This document shows positions 54,711-64,000 of a stretch of 64,000 nt of DNA, piece after piece. Source of the DNA: Phytophthora hibernalis (Eukaryota > Oomycota > Peronosporomycetes > Peronosporales > Peronosporaceae); assembly GCA_012656075.1 (NCBI GenBank), contig JAAKBF010000208.1, positions 1 through 64,000 on the forward strand. Direction: 5' to 3'. The notes below the pieces were generated by a model. That model was not told where the DNA came from. It was given only the letters and a program-made list of their open reading frames with translations, and ran no database searches. How positions within the stretch are numbered: position 1 is the first letter of the stretch; every line of letters starts with the position of its first letter. Position numbers and translations under genes: made by a program.

Positions 54711-55587
54711 ATGGGAAACAAGCGCTGGATCGGGGATGAAGAATTCACCCTGCTCGCGTTCATGGGAACAAATTTCCAACAGTACACAAAGGGTGTTAAA
54801 ACCAAGTTCTTCACCAGCGCTAGCGCTGCCCTCAAGACGAAGACTCCTACACAAGTTAAGTCGAAGTGCATTGAACTAGAAGGTTCGTACAAGGAGTTCA
54901 AGGTCAAGCTGAGTCGCTCGGGTTTTGGTTTAAAAGAAAGCGACCCAGCTAGCATTAAATGTATTGTGGAATTATGTGTATTTTGTTACGTCGATGTCGC
55001 TAACTTTTAACAATCAAATGGTTTTCGGTATGTGTGTTTCAGAACTCTTGTCAAAAAATGCAAGTACTTCTACGAAATGGATGAAATGTTCGGTGCTCGG
55101 CACAATATTGTACCCCCTGTGATAATGGAGCCCGGACGTACGGAGTTCGGCTTGCAAGGTGCGACCGACCTGTCCACACGCTCCCCGCCCTCGATGTTGT
55201 CCGGCGCAGAGCAAGCCATCGAGACGAATGCGGCACTTCACGGGACGTACGAGCTCTCACCATCGGCGCCCATTGCCGGAGATCCCCTGCCCAGTGTGGA
55301 CACGACCAAGTCCGGTCAGAAGCGGCCATATGATAGCCTTCGCAGCCCTCCACCAGTGGCCAGAATGCTAGAGCATCTTCGCGAGGATCGCGAAAGGGAG
55401 ACCACTAAGCGTTACAAGGCAGAAATGGGACTTCGCGAACAAGAATTCGCTCTAAAAGGAGCAATTTGAACTCTTGAAAGAAGAGTTACGTCTTAAAGAG
55501 AAGAAGATGGACCAGCAGTTTGCGTTGATGACACAGCAAATTTCTCTACAGAACAAGCAACTAGAACTTGAACTGTCAAAGCGTTAG
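54711..55587 (+). CDS. Harbinger accessory Myb/SANT-like DNA-binding protein
   Basis: ATG at 54711 opens MGNKRWIGDEEFTLLAFMGT, a SANT/Myb-like trihelix (W-x6-L type), with KTPTQVKSKCIELEGSYKEF. An intron at about 54985-55040 (exact sites uncertain) leads to KKCKYFYEMDEMFGARHN, an alanine/proline-rich middle, and a C-terminal coiled coil (LREDRERETTKRYKAEMGLR, then EQFELLKEELRLKEKKMDQQ). The coiled coil is reached only after a one-base break at the A4 run 55454-55457. In Harbingers this protein binds the terminal repeats and brings the nuclease to the DNA. Confidence 0.75.
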
Positions 55588-55728
55588 GCGAACCCAAAAA
55601 ACGATGGCTACATCAACATTCGATTTAGTATTTCCATTGATTTATTTGGTCTTAAGCGAAGCCATTTCGCATTAGAACTAACTCTTGGATGCAAACACAA
55701 GTTTTCACTGCCCTCGGTATCCCATCCT

Positions 55729-57013
55729 TCATGTGTACCATGTCGTCCTCTTCTTCGACGTTGGAGTTTCTGAGGTAAATGCATCATCCGCTACTGAAAT
55801 GCACATGTTGTGCAGAACAAAGCAACATACGATCTTTCGGCATACGTACAGTAGGCTGTCGTCATTTTCGATTCGGTCTCTTAGGCAAGTCAGCACCGGA
55901 AATCGCGCCTTTAGAATACCTATTGTGTGCTCCACAATAATGCGTTGTTGCGCCAGCAGCCAATTGAACGTCCGGTTGCGCGGTTTGGAGCTTGCTGGCA
56001 TTTTGTAAGGTGTAAGAATAAACGGGAAGCTGCATGAATACGCGCTGTCCCCAAGCACATACTCTCCAGGCTTAAAAGCTGTCGGGTTTCTCTGCAATTT
56101 GAGCCAGGCTCATTGCTCTCTTGTCATGAAGGGAACCTGGTACACCAACCTAATAAAACAATTATACATATTAAAAATACTTGCCTGAAGATGTTAATCC
56201 AATCCTTAAAGGGTTTTACCTGGTAGAAAGTAATGCGGCGACGGTGGTCGCAGAACAGTTGAGCACCAATGCAGTACTCTGATTTGCGCGAGAAGTAGCA
56301 TTCGCCGTTGACAGCAGGAGCATTGAGCAGCTTGAACGTCGTCCCATCAACGCAGCCAATGCAAGATGGAAAGCCAGACACGTCCTCGAAATATGACTGC
56401 ACGCGCAACTTCTCGACGGGATTTGGCCACGAAAGAAACTCAGCCTTCAGACTCAGCACAGCATTAATAACCCTTTCACTATATTTGTAAACAGATCCTG
56501 CACAATCTTTGAGTTAGAACACTACAGGTCAATGATAATAAAAGCGATGAATATTTTCCTTCAGCAATACCAAAATGCTGAGCAATTTGATGGACCGTCA
56601 GGGGTTGAAGCGAATACAGGAAAACCTCAAGCTGGAGCTGCGCTGGTGCTTGTTCTTGCTTCCGCGGGGCCCGCACGAAGACATGATGCGCTTGAACTCG
56701 CTCCAACAAGAGCACAAACGTGTCTCGACGCATTCTGAGGTTGCGCTGAGGGTTGAACTCGCTCCAACAAGAGCACAAACGTGTCTTGACGCATTCTGAG
56801 GTTGCGCTGTGCGCGCAACACGTCCATCCTATGAACTCGCTCTGCATCCCATTTACCCGTCTTCTCCACAGTGCCGCGAGCCATGTAGCGGTTGCTGCTG
56901 ATCGCTTTGTGAAGGATGGCTTCCTCTTCGCCCTCTGCATCGACCTCTAGTTCGTTGACCACCATCACAGCCTCCAGCCACTCCAGGGCGATGGCACGCT
57001 CACTGCGAGTCAT
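55729..57013 (-). pseudogene. Harbinger DDE nuclease with a 61-bp internal duplication
   Basis: Starts MTRSERAIALEWLEAVMVVN at 57013. After VLLLERVQ a 61-bp tandem duplication (about 56694-56815) shifts the frame. The rest reads FLYSLQPLTVHQIAQHFGIA, GFPSCIGCVDGTTFKLLNAP with the first catalytic Asp, YFSRKSEYCIGAQLFCDHRR, an intron 56219-56150, GVPGSLHDKRAM, then GDSAYSCSFPFILTPYKMPA and RIIVEHTIGILKARFPVLTC. This is the DDE_Tnp_4 fold. A further break lies at the A4 run 56074-56077. The duplication is a real lesion; the homopolymer break may be an artefact. Confidence 0.82.
56694..56815. repeat. 61-bp tandem duplication in the nuclease gene
   Basis: GAACTCGCTCCAACAAGAGC begins at 56694 and again at 56755. 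The copies differ by one C/T. Confidence 0.92.
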
Positions 57014-57172
57014 CCCTGTTGCGATTCGACAATGATTCTTGGCTTGCATACACTGCGGTACAGTGTACCGTACACTATACAGCTTACTTGTTGCGGTACT
57101 CACGGTTGGGAAAAGAAGGATTAATTTGATTGGCCCTTGCGGCTTACTTACTTTCCAACCGTGATAACCACT

Positions 57173-60100
57173 AATGTTGGCTTCAATAGTCTTTCAATCA
57201 GCTCACAAGCGTGCTTCACGTCATCCGTTTTGCCATCAGCCGCGATCGTTGCATCTCGCAAGCGAGTGAACATCGCTGCCGTATTCTCCATCGAGTCTCC
57301 CAGCAAGACTACATGCTCCAAATCGTCGTTCCCATCGATCTCCGACCCAGCTGAAACTAGCAGATCCTTCAGCAAGTGTGAAACTTCCGCCAAGTTGTCT
57401 TCGACTACAGTTGCGGCAGCAGCTACAGTAGTTCCTGCATTCACTTTGGCTTTACCCTTCTTGCCCTTTTTCCTTTCTTCTTGCCCTTCTTCGCCACCTC
57501 CGCGGCATTCGTATTCGTGCTGGCGTTCGCAAACGCACGACGGCGCTCTTCATCACGCTGGGCAGACACTGATTTACGCATGCGTTCTTCACGAAGAGCC
57601 GAAACAGTGCATCGCGATTCCTCGCACCCTCAGCTCTAACCTGGCTGCCCTCGAGCGTGGAAATTGAGTCGACGATATCGCGCGTCCACGCTCGATCAGT
57701 CGTCACATCACACACGCGTCTCCCCATGCCGTCTTTAATGCGAAGATCAGCCCCGAGCGCAGACAGCATACGGTACACACTACGTTGTCCGTGCTTGACA
57801 GCCAAATGCGCAAGTGTTTCTTTCGTGTCGAACGTCGGCGTGTTCAAGTCGATCAAATTATCGGCTTCAAGAATAATCCTAACGATGTCTTCATGACCCG
57901 CAATCGCTGCACTGTGAACAGCCATTGTTCTGCATAGATCGCCCCGAGAGCATCTCAAACTCCTCAGCTGGGGCTCTTTCCTGCAATGCAACGTCGGCTG
58001 GGTTGTAAGCGCCCCCATCTGAATCATCCATTCAACTAGAACGGCGTCGTGCGCAGGACCAGCTGCAGCTGGATGGAATAATGTCGAGAGTTCGTCGTGT
58101 GGTGTGTTCTCCAAGTCTTGTCGATTGCACATGCTGGGATCAGACCACGATAGCGAGTGAAGCGAAAGCATGTTCAAGAGCTCCGGATCCTTCCTGATTT
58201 CCGACTTGATGTTGTTCACATCGCTCGCCAAAAGAGGGCCTTCACTTTCCTCAAACAAGTCCATGAGATCGCTAAACACTTTCTCTCGGTTTCTACGCTC
58301 GGTATTCCTCTTGAATGACGCCCTGCCGTACTCTTGGTTCACAAAGTCTGGTTCTGCTCGAAACGTAAAATACTTCTTTTCACAGATTTGCGGCGGGTTT
58401 ACAAATTTGGCTTTGATCACTGCAGCAACCTTTTGGCACATTGCCTTGACACTCCCACCATCCAATACCCCGACCTGGGCAACACGAGCTTCAGTTGGAA
58501 ATGGTTGCAGATCGAACGAGCCATCGCGCTGCAGACAATCCAAAAGCGGTAGCAGAGGGATGATCACTGCATCCTCCAGCGCACGGTTGAACCGATACTG
58601 ACGAGACTCACCAGGATGCGGAGTTGCAAGATATTCATCGTGAAAGAGTCGTCGATCCAGCGCGTCGCACATTGCAGAGAAAGCGTCCGTGAGATCGTCG
58701 TTGAGCCTCAGTATATCACGAGATAACACGCGCATCTGGAAAAGCTCTTGTGAGCAAATATCTGCGGCCTTACTCAGCATAGCCTTCGACGACGCACCTC
58801 CCAACACTGACATGTCGTCTTCAATCATCAACCGGTATGTGTTAGATAAATCGACCATATGGAGCGCCTTACGCACTTTGATTCCTGCGCTCCCAGCAGG
58901 CGGGGCTTGACCTCGGTATGTCGCTTTGACTGAAGCAGCAGTCATGTGTGAGCTTAGCAGATAAGTTCGATAGTAAGCACCGTGCGCTGCTGCGGCGCGC
59001 GACGGAGTGAAGATCATTTGGTCATAAATTTTCAAAATGGCGTCGAAAAACGGGATGTGTTGAAGGAAACCTTCCTCTACCAGGGCGTTGTAGAGGTGGC
59101 CAAACGCACGAAATCTCGATGTCACCATGATGACTTCACCTCCCAAGTTCAAATACTGAAAATGGTGATGCAACATCATGAGACCCGCCAGCAATGGATT
59201 CGCACGAGCCAAGTTGTGACTGTTGCTGGACAGCTTGATCTTTGTTGAACAAGGCTGCAGCAAATCGTGGATCTCCTTGTCGTTAATGCGAACAACACCC
59301 TTCGCCGCCGTTGCATCCATATTTCTCATCAACTCTGTTGAATACTGAAACGTAAGACTTATGTTGCGACTAAGACCTCCGTTTCCTTGCAGTGCGGCAA
59401 CAGACTTCATCCAGCAAATGCACGTAAATACCATTGGAACTGTGACTGTGCGGGATGTGAAAACTCGTCCATCAGCGCCACGAACGATCCAGTAAATCCC
59501 GACGCATCGAACCCATACCCAGTAGCGGCCTTCTTTGCCAGGATGCCGTTGTACAGATGGGGCAACTGCTGCATCAAAAACACCACAATGTTGCTCGGAT
59601 CGGCGAGTACATACTGTGGAGTGCGCTCTTCTCCGTATGTTGCGCCGAAAAAGCCATCCCGGAGAATCAACGTTTGCCGAGGATCCGTCGGGATAGCCGA
59701 TGTGAAGCTTGCCAGTGTACTCGCCACGCTCATAAAGTCCACCACAAGCATGCCCGGGATGAACTCGTACTTGCCATTCTTCTGGAAACTCTCCCAAGAC
59801 TTTGCGACAGTATCCGCAAGTCTCATCGTAAAGCTCATGGACATTTTGCTTCTGACGATTTGGAAAACGTCTTCCGCCGTCTGCAAGGCCGGATATCTCA
59901 GCTGCAGCCTCGCAGTGAGGGCTTTGGCAGTGTTCATCGCCAACTTGGCCACGACCGTGCGTTGTTGCTTCTTTACCTGATCATAGATAGTAAACACCCC
60001 TCGATGAAGAAGTACACCACCTCCAGCCTCAGATCTTCAGCGAAAGCCTCGTCAAACAGACGTTTCCTGTCGGCCTTGGCGCTCTTGGAGGCGCAGCTCT

Positions 60101-60535
60101 CCACCACTAAGGTCTCTTCGTCCGGGAAATAGTCCTCGTCCACCTCCAACACATTGTAATAGTTCTCAAAACGCTCACTCTCGACAGCTGAGTCTCTTTG
60201 CACCACCACCAGCGTCTTCAGCGTCCTGTGCCATCCTTTCAGCAGCTCCAGAAAGTGCCGATGGCCTCGTTGGGCTGCGTCGTCCTCCGCGAAGAACGTG
60301 GCCACATGTTCGCGCAATGTGACGTCGCATTGACAGGCTGCGAGCGCCTTGGGCAGCTCCTGCAGCAGCTTGGGCGTAAGCGTGACCGGCTCCGCTGCAC
60401 CACGGCGTTGAACGCCTCGATCTCCACGCACTGCGCTGCGTGACGTCCAGAACCGCGAGCACGCAGCAGCCAGTCCAGGAAGAAGGCGGTGGAGCGCTTG
60501 TAGCGCGCGTACTTGCTGACTGGGAACGCAGGCAT
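57173..60535 (-). pseudogene. DUF6604-ankyrin repeat protein, interrupted near its 3' end
   Basis: The minus-strand start at 60535 gives MPAFPVSKYARYKRSTAFFL and DWLLRARG, then after a shift TPKLLQELPKALAACQCDVT and HFLELLKGWHRTLKTLVVV. This is the DUF6604 pattern, best known from large fungal ankyrin proteins. A long unrecognised central part follows (59997-58000). Ankyrin-like repeats come next (HSAAIAGHEDIVRIILEA, TLAHLAVKHGQRSVYRMLSA) at about 57930-57740, then a lysine-rich stretch and VEDNLAEVSHLLKDLLVSAG. Breaks occur at about 60395, 59997-60000 (C4), 59410, 57610 and 57463-57471. The Harbinger cuts the last codons. Whether it is a true pseudogene depends on those breaks being real. 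Confidence 0.6.
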
Positions 60536-60703
60536 CGCTCACGAAAAGATTCAGGGCTTGGCTGCAAATTCTGGAATTACCAGTTCCTTCGACAGTTGGT
60601 CGGTAGCAGTAGCTATAGGTTGAAGTTGCTCACATTGTGTTTACAAATTAATTTGGAGGATTGTTGCCAGTAGTCGGCGTTAGTGATCGAGTTAGTGTGA
60701 CGG
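60536..60703. promoter_or_regulatory. Shared divergent promoter region (168 bp)
   Basis: Lies between two divergent start codons. I see no TATA box or clear initiator. Confidence 0.4.
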
Positions 60704-62028
60704 CATGAGGAAGTATCCACAGCGATCTGGGCGGCTTCTTCGGGGCGATGCTACTAACAACCAGCAATTAGGTGAGAGAGGAGTGTCTAGCGTTGCAGCG
60801 GCGAAGATCAAGCCTTCAGGTTCGAGTTCGAGTGTGTCTTCGGCTTCCTCGTCGCTGGTTGCCAAGCGGAAGGTGGGGAGATTTTGCGACGTCTTCAGCC
60901 GCACTCGCTGGTTCAGTCGACAGAGAAGCTGCTGGCGGCGCTGCGGATTGCACCGAAGTTGTTTGTGAATGGAGAAGAATTGCTACCTAAAATACCTCCA
61001 GCCCCCACGGTTGCGGTGGCTGCTGGGGCGGGAGTAGACGGCCAACTTCAACGACAGCAGCATGGCGGTTCAGGCCTGACGCTGGGAGATTTCGCTACGG
61101 ACTGAGTCTGCAGTACTCGCCTTCAGATGCGGAGTTAACACTATCGACCTTGAAAAATGTAAGCGTCATGCTTACGTCCACCGCCATGCAAACGCCTCGC
61201 TGTATCCCAATTGCCAGCGGGGGCGAATTAACCAGCAAAACCTGGAGGCTGGTGGCGGAAACCGACCGTCGTGTGGGATTGGCGCTCTATGAAATCTCTC
61301 TCGGTGACTGGGCTGCCAGTTCTCTCGTAGCGCTCGTGTGGACTCAAAAGCGTGAGGTTGCTCGTCTTTTCTTGCAGCTGCACACTATCGAGTTGCTGTA
61401 CTCGGCACCCCAACGTCCTCTGCAATTCCGTTGCGACGAGGATTTGGATCGGACACACGGACTGCACTCATATACGGCAGCGATAAGTCTTCGCTCACTC
61501 GATCAACTCTTCTGGGAGAGCGAGGTTTATCAAGTCGAATTTCCAACACCGGTGACTGGAACTCGGAGCGTGGCAATGCAGCTACTGGATAATGTTCATG
61601 GAGGCACTGTCGCTACTCGAGACCGAGTGCTTACTTCGGAAACTGAGCCAGCCTTCAGAGTGGAAACAGAAGCCGTCAAGTACGCCATGGACAACTGCTT
61701 CCTGGTTGATTTCATGCTCTGGGATGCTGAATGTGTACCGGTGTGGGGATTCAGTCGTGCATTGGAGCTTGTAGCAACTTCGGACCAACAGCAGCAGCAC
61801 AACGACAATGATGTCGATTTATCTGTGAGCTCGCTTGGTGGAACAACGAGACGGATGACGTTGAGATTCAAGGATAGCGGTCGCGGCAATGAGCTCACCA
61901 TCGGTTTGGCAAAACTCTCACCTTTATCATCGCAGTTGTCCACGAAGAAGAGCAAGGTTTGGGTGGGTCAGATCGACCTGAAGCTCAGCCTCCAGTTTAT
62001 CAACGCAACGTTTGGCACCAAATACTAG
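60704..62028 (+). CDS. Unrecognised oomycete protein
   Basis: ATG at 60704 opens MRKYPQRSGRLLRGDATNNQ and a serine-rich stretch. A shift near 60910 leads to LVQSTEKLLAALRIAPKLFV and NGEELLPKIPPAP. A second break at the T3 run 61090-61092 leads to the long frame RYGLSLQYSPSDAELTLSTL, then SKTWRLVAETDRRVGLALYE, LFLQLHTIELLYSAPQRPLQ and KVWVGQIDLKLSLQFINATF, ending at 62028. The body has the alternating pattern of a beta-rich domain. I recognise no family. It converges on the TPR-FYVE-ankyrin gene with 91 bp between stops. Confidence 0.5.
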
Positions 62029-62119
62029 CATCGATGAATGCAAATACGGACAGCATTAGGATAAAACGATATGAATGATGGATTTACACAACGAAATCAA
62101 GCTTTAGATCTGCTTGCCT

Positions 62120-64000
62120 CTACATTGTCGCGCCGTCAGATTCCACTGCATAGGAAGGCAGTTTTCCGGTCGGACACTGCAGCTCCAGCGCTTGACGAAA
62201 AACGAGAATCGCATCGTCGTGGTCCCCGCGTAGATGCAGTAGTTTACCAAGCAGCGAGAGCGCCCCAATCGATGCTGGCTCCAGCTCCAGCGCACGGCGA
62301 ACAGCCTCCTCGGCACCTACGCAATCCTCACCAGTGCCGTCTAGAGCTTTAGCCAAATGAAGCCAGGCAACTGCATTTTCGCAGTCAATCTCCACACTTC
62401 GCTGCAGCTCCAAAACGGCTCCTTCGAAGTCTCCTTTGCTCAGCAGTGTTTCACCCAATTCGTGGTGTGTTGCTGCCAGATCAAGAGGTGGCTCCATATC
62501 TTCAAGAAGATCCGCAGTGCTACTCATCCTTCTGCCTGCAGTCAAGAAGGCGAGGGTTGCGGCAATTTCTGCCTCTTCGTCTTCATCTTCAGGCGGACTA
62601 GAGTACCCACTTTCCCTGTACTTGTTTGCAACAGCATCCAGCTCGTTCTTTTCGAGCATTGCTCGCTCGATCTCTTCCTCGCTGCGCCGCATGGCCTCTC
62701 CGAGTTCGCGCTTGGCAGCTATTAGCTGCTGCATACGCTGTTCGAGCTCCTGCTCGTCACTCGAATGAGCTGAGCCAGCTTCTGACAAACGCTGTACGTG
62801 CAAGGCTCTGTCCAGCGCGGACGAATGTGGCCTAGGGCGTCGTTTGCTGCTCCGACGTCTACTTGGTTCTGATTCGTGTGGTTGTCCCTGTTGTTGCTCA
62901 CGCATTAATCGCTGACGCTCCAGCACCGTCAGTTGTGCTGGTGCAACTGACAGAAACATGGAGCCCATCGTCGGTTGCAGCGACTCCACCGCTTCCGACG
63001 CCACCGTACTCCAATTCCACGGAGGCGACACAGGAGCAAAGCCATTCATACTAGCCTCACTGTTGTTGTCATAGTCATACCCCCAGTCCACCGGTCCACG
63101 GTGCTGTGCCGGTTCACTAAAACCGACTTGCTGCGCCGTCGATAGCGAGCGTGCGTGTTCGTCGTGTTGTTCGAGTAGTTGCTGCTCAAGTCGTTATTGT
63201 CAACGTACGGGTAGGCTCCTCCTGTGCGGGTCACACGCTCCAGCGCGCGCACGTTAAGCTGCTTCTGCAATTCATCAAAGCAGCATGCGCACACTCTCTG
63301 AGGATGAAAGAGTCCAAGATGTTTCAACGGAACGCGGTGTCTCGAGTGTCGTCCACACACCGACGCACCGCAACTGCGGCAATGGTGTCTCTGTCTAAAG
63401 TACCCGAACTTGGCGGCACACAGCCTACACCTAGCTGCCAGAGCCCACCTGGGAGGCGCTTCATGGGGCGCCAACAGGGCCGCGATCGTGTCTTCCTGCG
63501 TGGCTGACCTGGTGGTGCTGAACCTGTCGGACATTCTCCTGTCGTCACTCTGCTGCTCCTGTTTCGACTGCGTCTCGGGCCACTGCGACGTCGGTAGGAC
63601 CGTAGACGACGGGGCGCCCGTTCTGGCGTGAGCTTCCAGCACTTTGAGTAGCGTCAGGACGGCGCTGGAGGCCACGGGTCTCTGCTTGGCCAACATGAGC
63701 GGCGTCTTGCCGTCCGGGGTACGTACCCCAATGGCCTTGGGGTACACGTGCAGCAGCGCCTGGAGGGCCTCCAGAGCGAGTCGCTTCCTCACTGCCAAGT
63801 GCAGCGGCAAAAGACCCGCCAAGTTGCGCGTCGCGGCTGCGGCCGAGTGTGCGCGCGCCACTGTGAGCACCAAGCGCGGCGGCGCCTTCGGGTCGCTGCA
63901 GACCCAGTGCAGCGCCGTCATGCCGAAAGCGTCGCCAGATCGTGCCAGTTGCGGGCGCAGCGCCAGCGCCACCAAGAGGCGCGGAAGTCGCCGCTCTCCG
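62120..64000 (-). CDS. Ankyrin-FYVE-TPR protein (5' end outside window)
   Basis: The open frame enters from the right edge. Ankyrin repeats come first (GDAFGMTALHWVCSDPKAPP, NLAGLLPLHLAVRKRLALEA, TPDGKTPLMLAKQRP). A FYVE-type zinc finger follows at about 63420-63250 (CRLCAAKFGYFRQRHHCRSC, CGRHSRH, QRVCACC). It has the RHHCRSCG core, but the WxxD box is reduced to W, so phosphatidylinositol-3-phosphate binding is uncertain. After a T4-run break (63119-63122) come YDYDNNSEASMNGF, an acidic coiled coil (EQELEQRMQQLIAAKRELGE), and TPR repeats (AATHHELGETLLSKGDFEGA, AVAWLHLAKAL, ALSLLGKLLHLRGDHDDAIL). The protein probably acts on endosomal membranes. Confidence 0.8.

Larger units (their letters stand above)
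54439..57175. mobile_element. PIF/Harbinger transposon with Myb-like and nuclease genes
   Basis: The element spans 54442-57172. AGTGGTTATCACGGTTGG at left is matched by CCAACCGTGATAACCACT at right, with AAGTAAGTAAGC subterminal words at both ends. AAT flanks both sides (54439-54441, 57173-57175), a 3-bp duplication fitting the superfamily; a 2-bp TA reading is also possible. It contains the two genes a Harbinger needs, here converging tail to tail. It sits three codons before what would be the stop codon of the DUF6604-ankyrin gene: removing it restores a short LNGD ending. Confidence 0.88.

Noticed and set aside
1..64000. tRNA and rRNA genes
   Set aside because: I saw no convincing cloverleaf or rRNA core by eye; a covariance-model scan would be decisive.

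Overview
The window looks like a repeat-rich stretch of an oomycete nuclear genome, most likely Phytophthora or a close peronosporalean relative. The evidence is compact protein genes with 50-80 bp GT-AG introns, tight convergent and divergent gene spacing, an oomycete-type initiator upstream of one gene, FYVE/ankyrin fusions, and Ty3/gypsy elements carrying two RNase H domains. The species call is inference; no rRNA or other marker gene is present.

Layout. 1-9742: one long Ty3/gypsy element on the minus strand, with a complete LTR on the right and the left LTR cut by the window edge. 10.3-12.2 kb: local repeats, a 51-bp palindrome and a broken pogo/Tigger-like transposase. 12.6-17.1 kb: a second gypsy element on the plus strand with an internal deletion. 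17.6-20.6 kb: a PIF/Harbinger fragment and unassigned sequence. 21.1-23.8 kb: two intact host genes in convergent orientation, an MBOAT lysophospholipid acyltransferase and a Maf-type nucleotide pyrophosphatase. 24.5-27.8 kb: a DUF6818-like gene split by a TIR element. 27.9-36.1 kb: a Harbinger relic, a hAT-type element containing a gypsy integrase fragment, TIR repeats, tandem repeats and hairpins. 36.1-41 kb: mostly non-coding with small TIR elements, large inverted duplications and one small secreted-protein gene. 41.0-47.5 kb: a complete copia element with near-identical LTRs and a 5-bp target duplication.

47.9-64 kb is gene-rich. It holds a decayed DENR/SUI1-like gene, an intact OST48 subunit gene, a three-module nuclear-type protein, an unrecognised gene, a Harbinger element with both a Myb-like and a nuclease gene, a DUF6604-ankyrin gene that this Harbinger interrupts close to its 3' end, an unrecognised gene, and a TPR-FYVE-ankyrin gene running off the right edge.

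How parts relate. The Harbinger at 54.4-57.2 kb shares terminal repeats with a non-autonomous 0.8-kb element at 49.07-49.87 kb, which is itself invaded by a second TIR family found intact at 33.2 kb. A third TIR family sits at 37.1 kb and again inside the copia gag. The leftmost gypsy element is peppered with a short GACTCRRCGA-like word in both orientations, which I could not explain. Several host reading frames are broken by single-base changes at homopolymers, so some 'pseudogenes' may be assembly errors.
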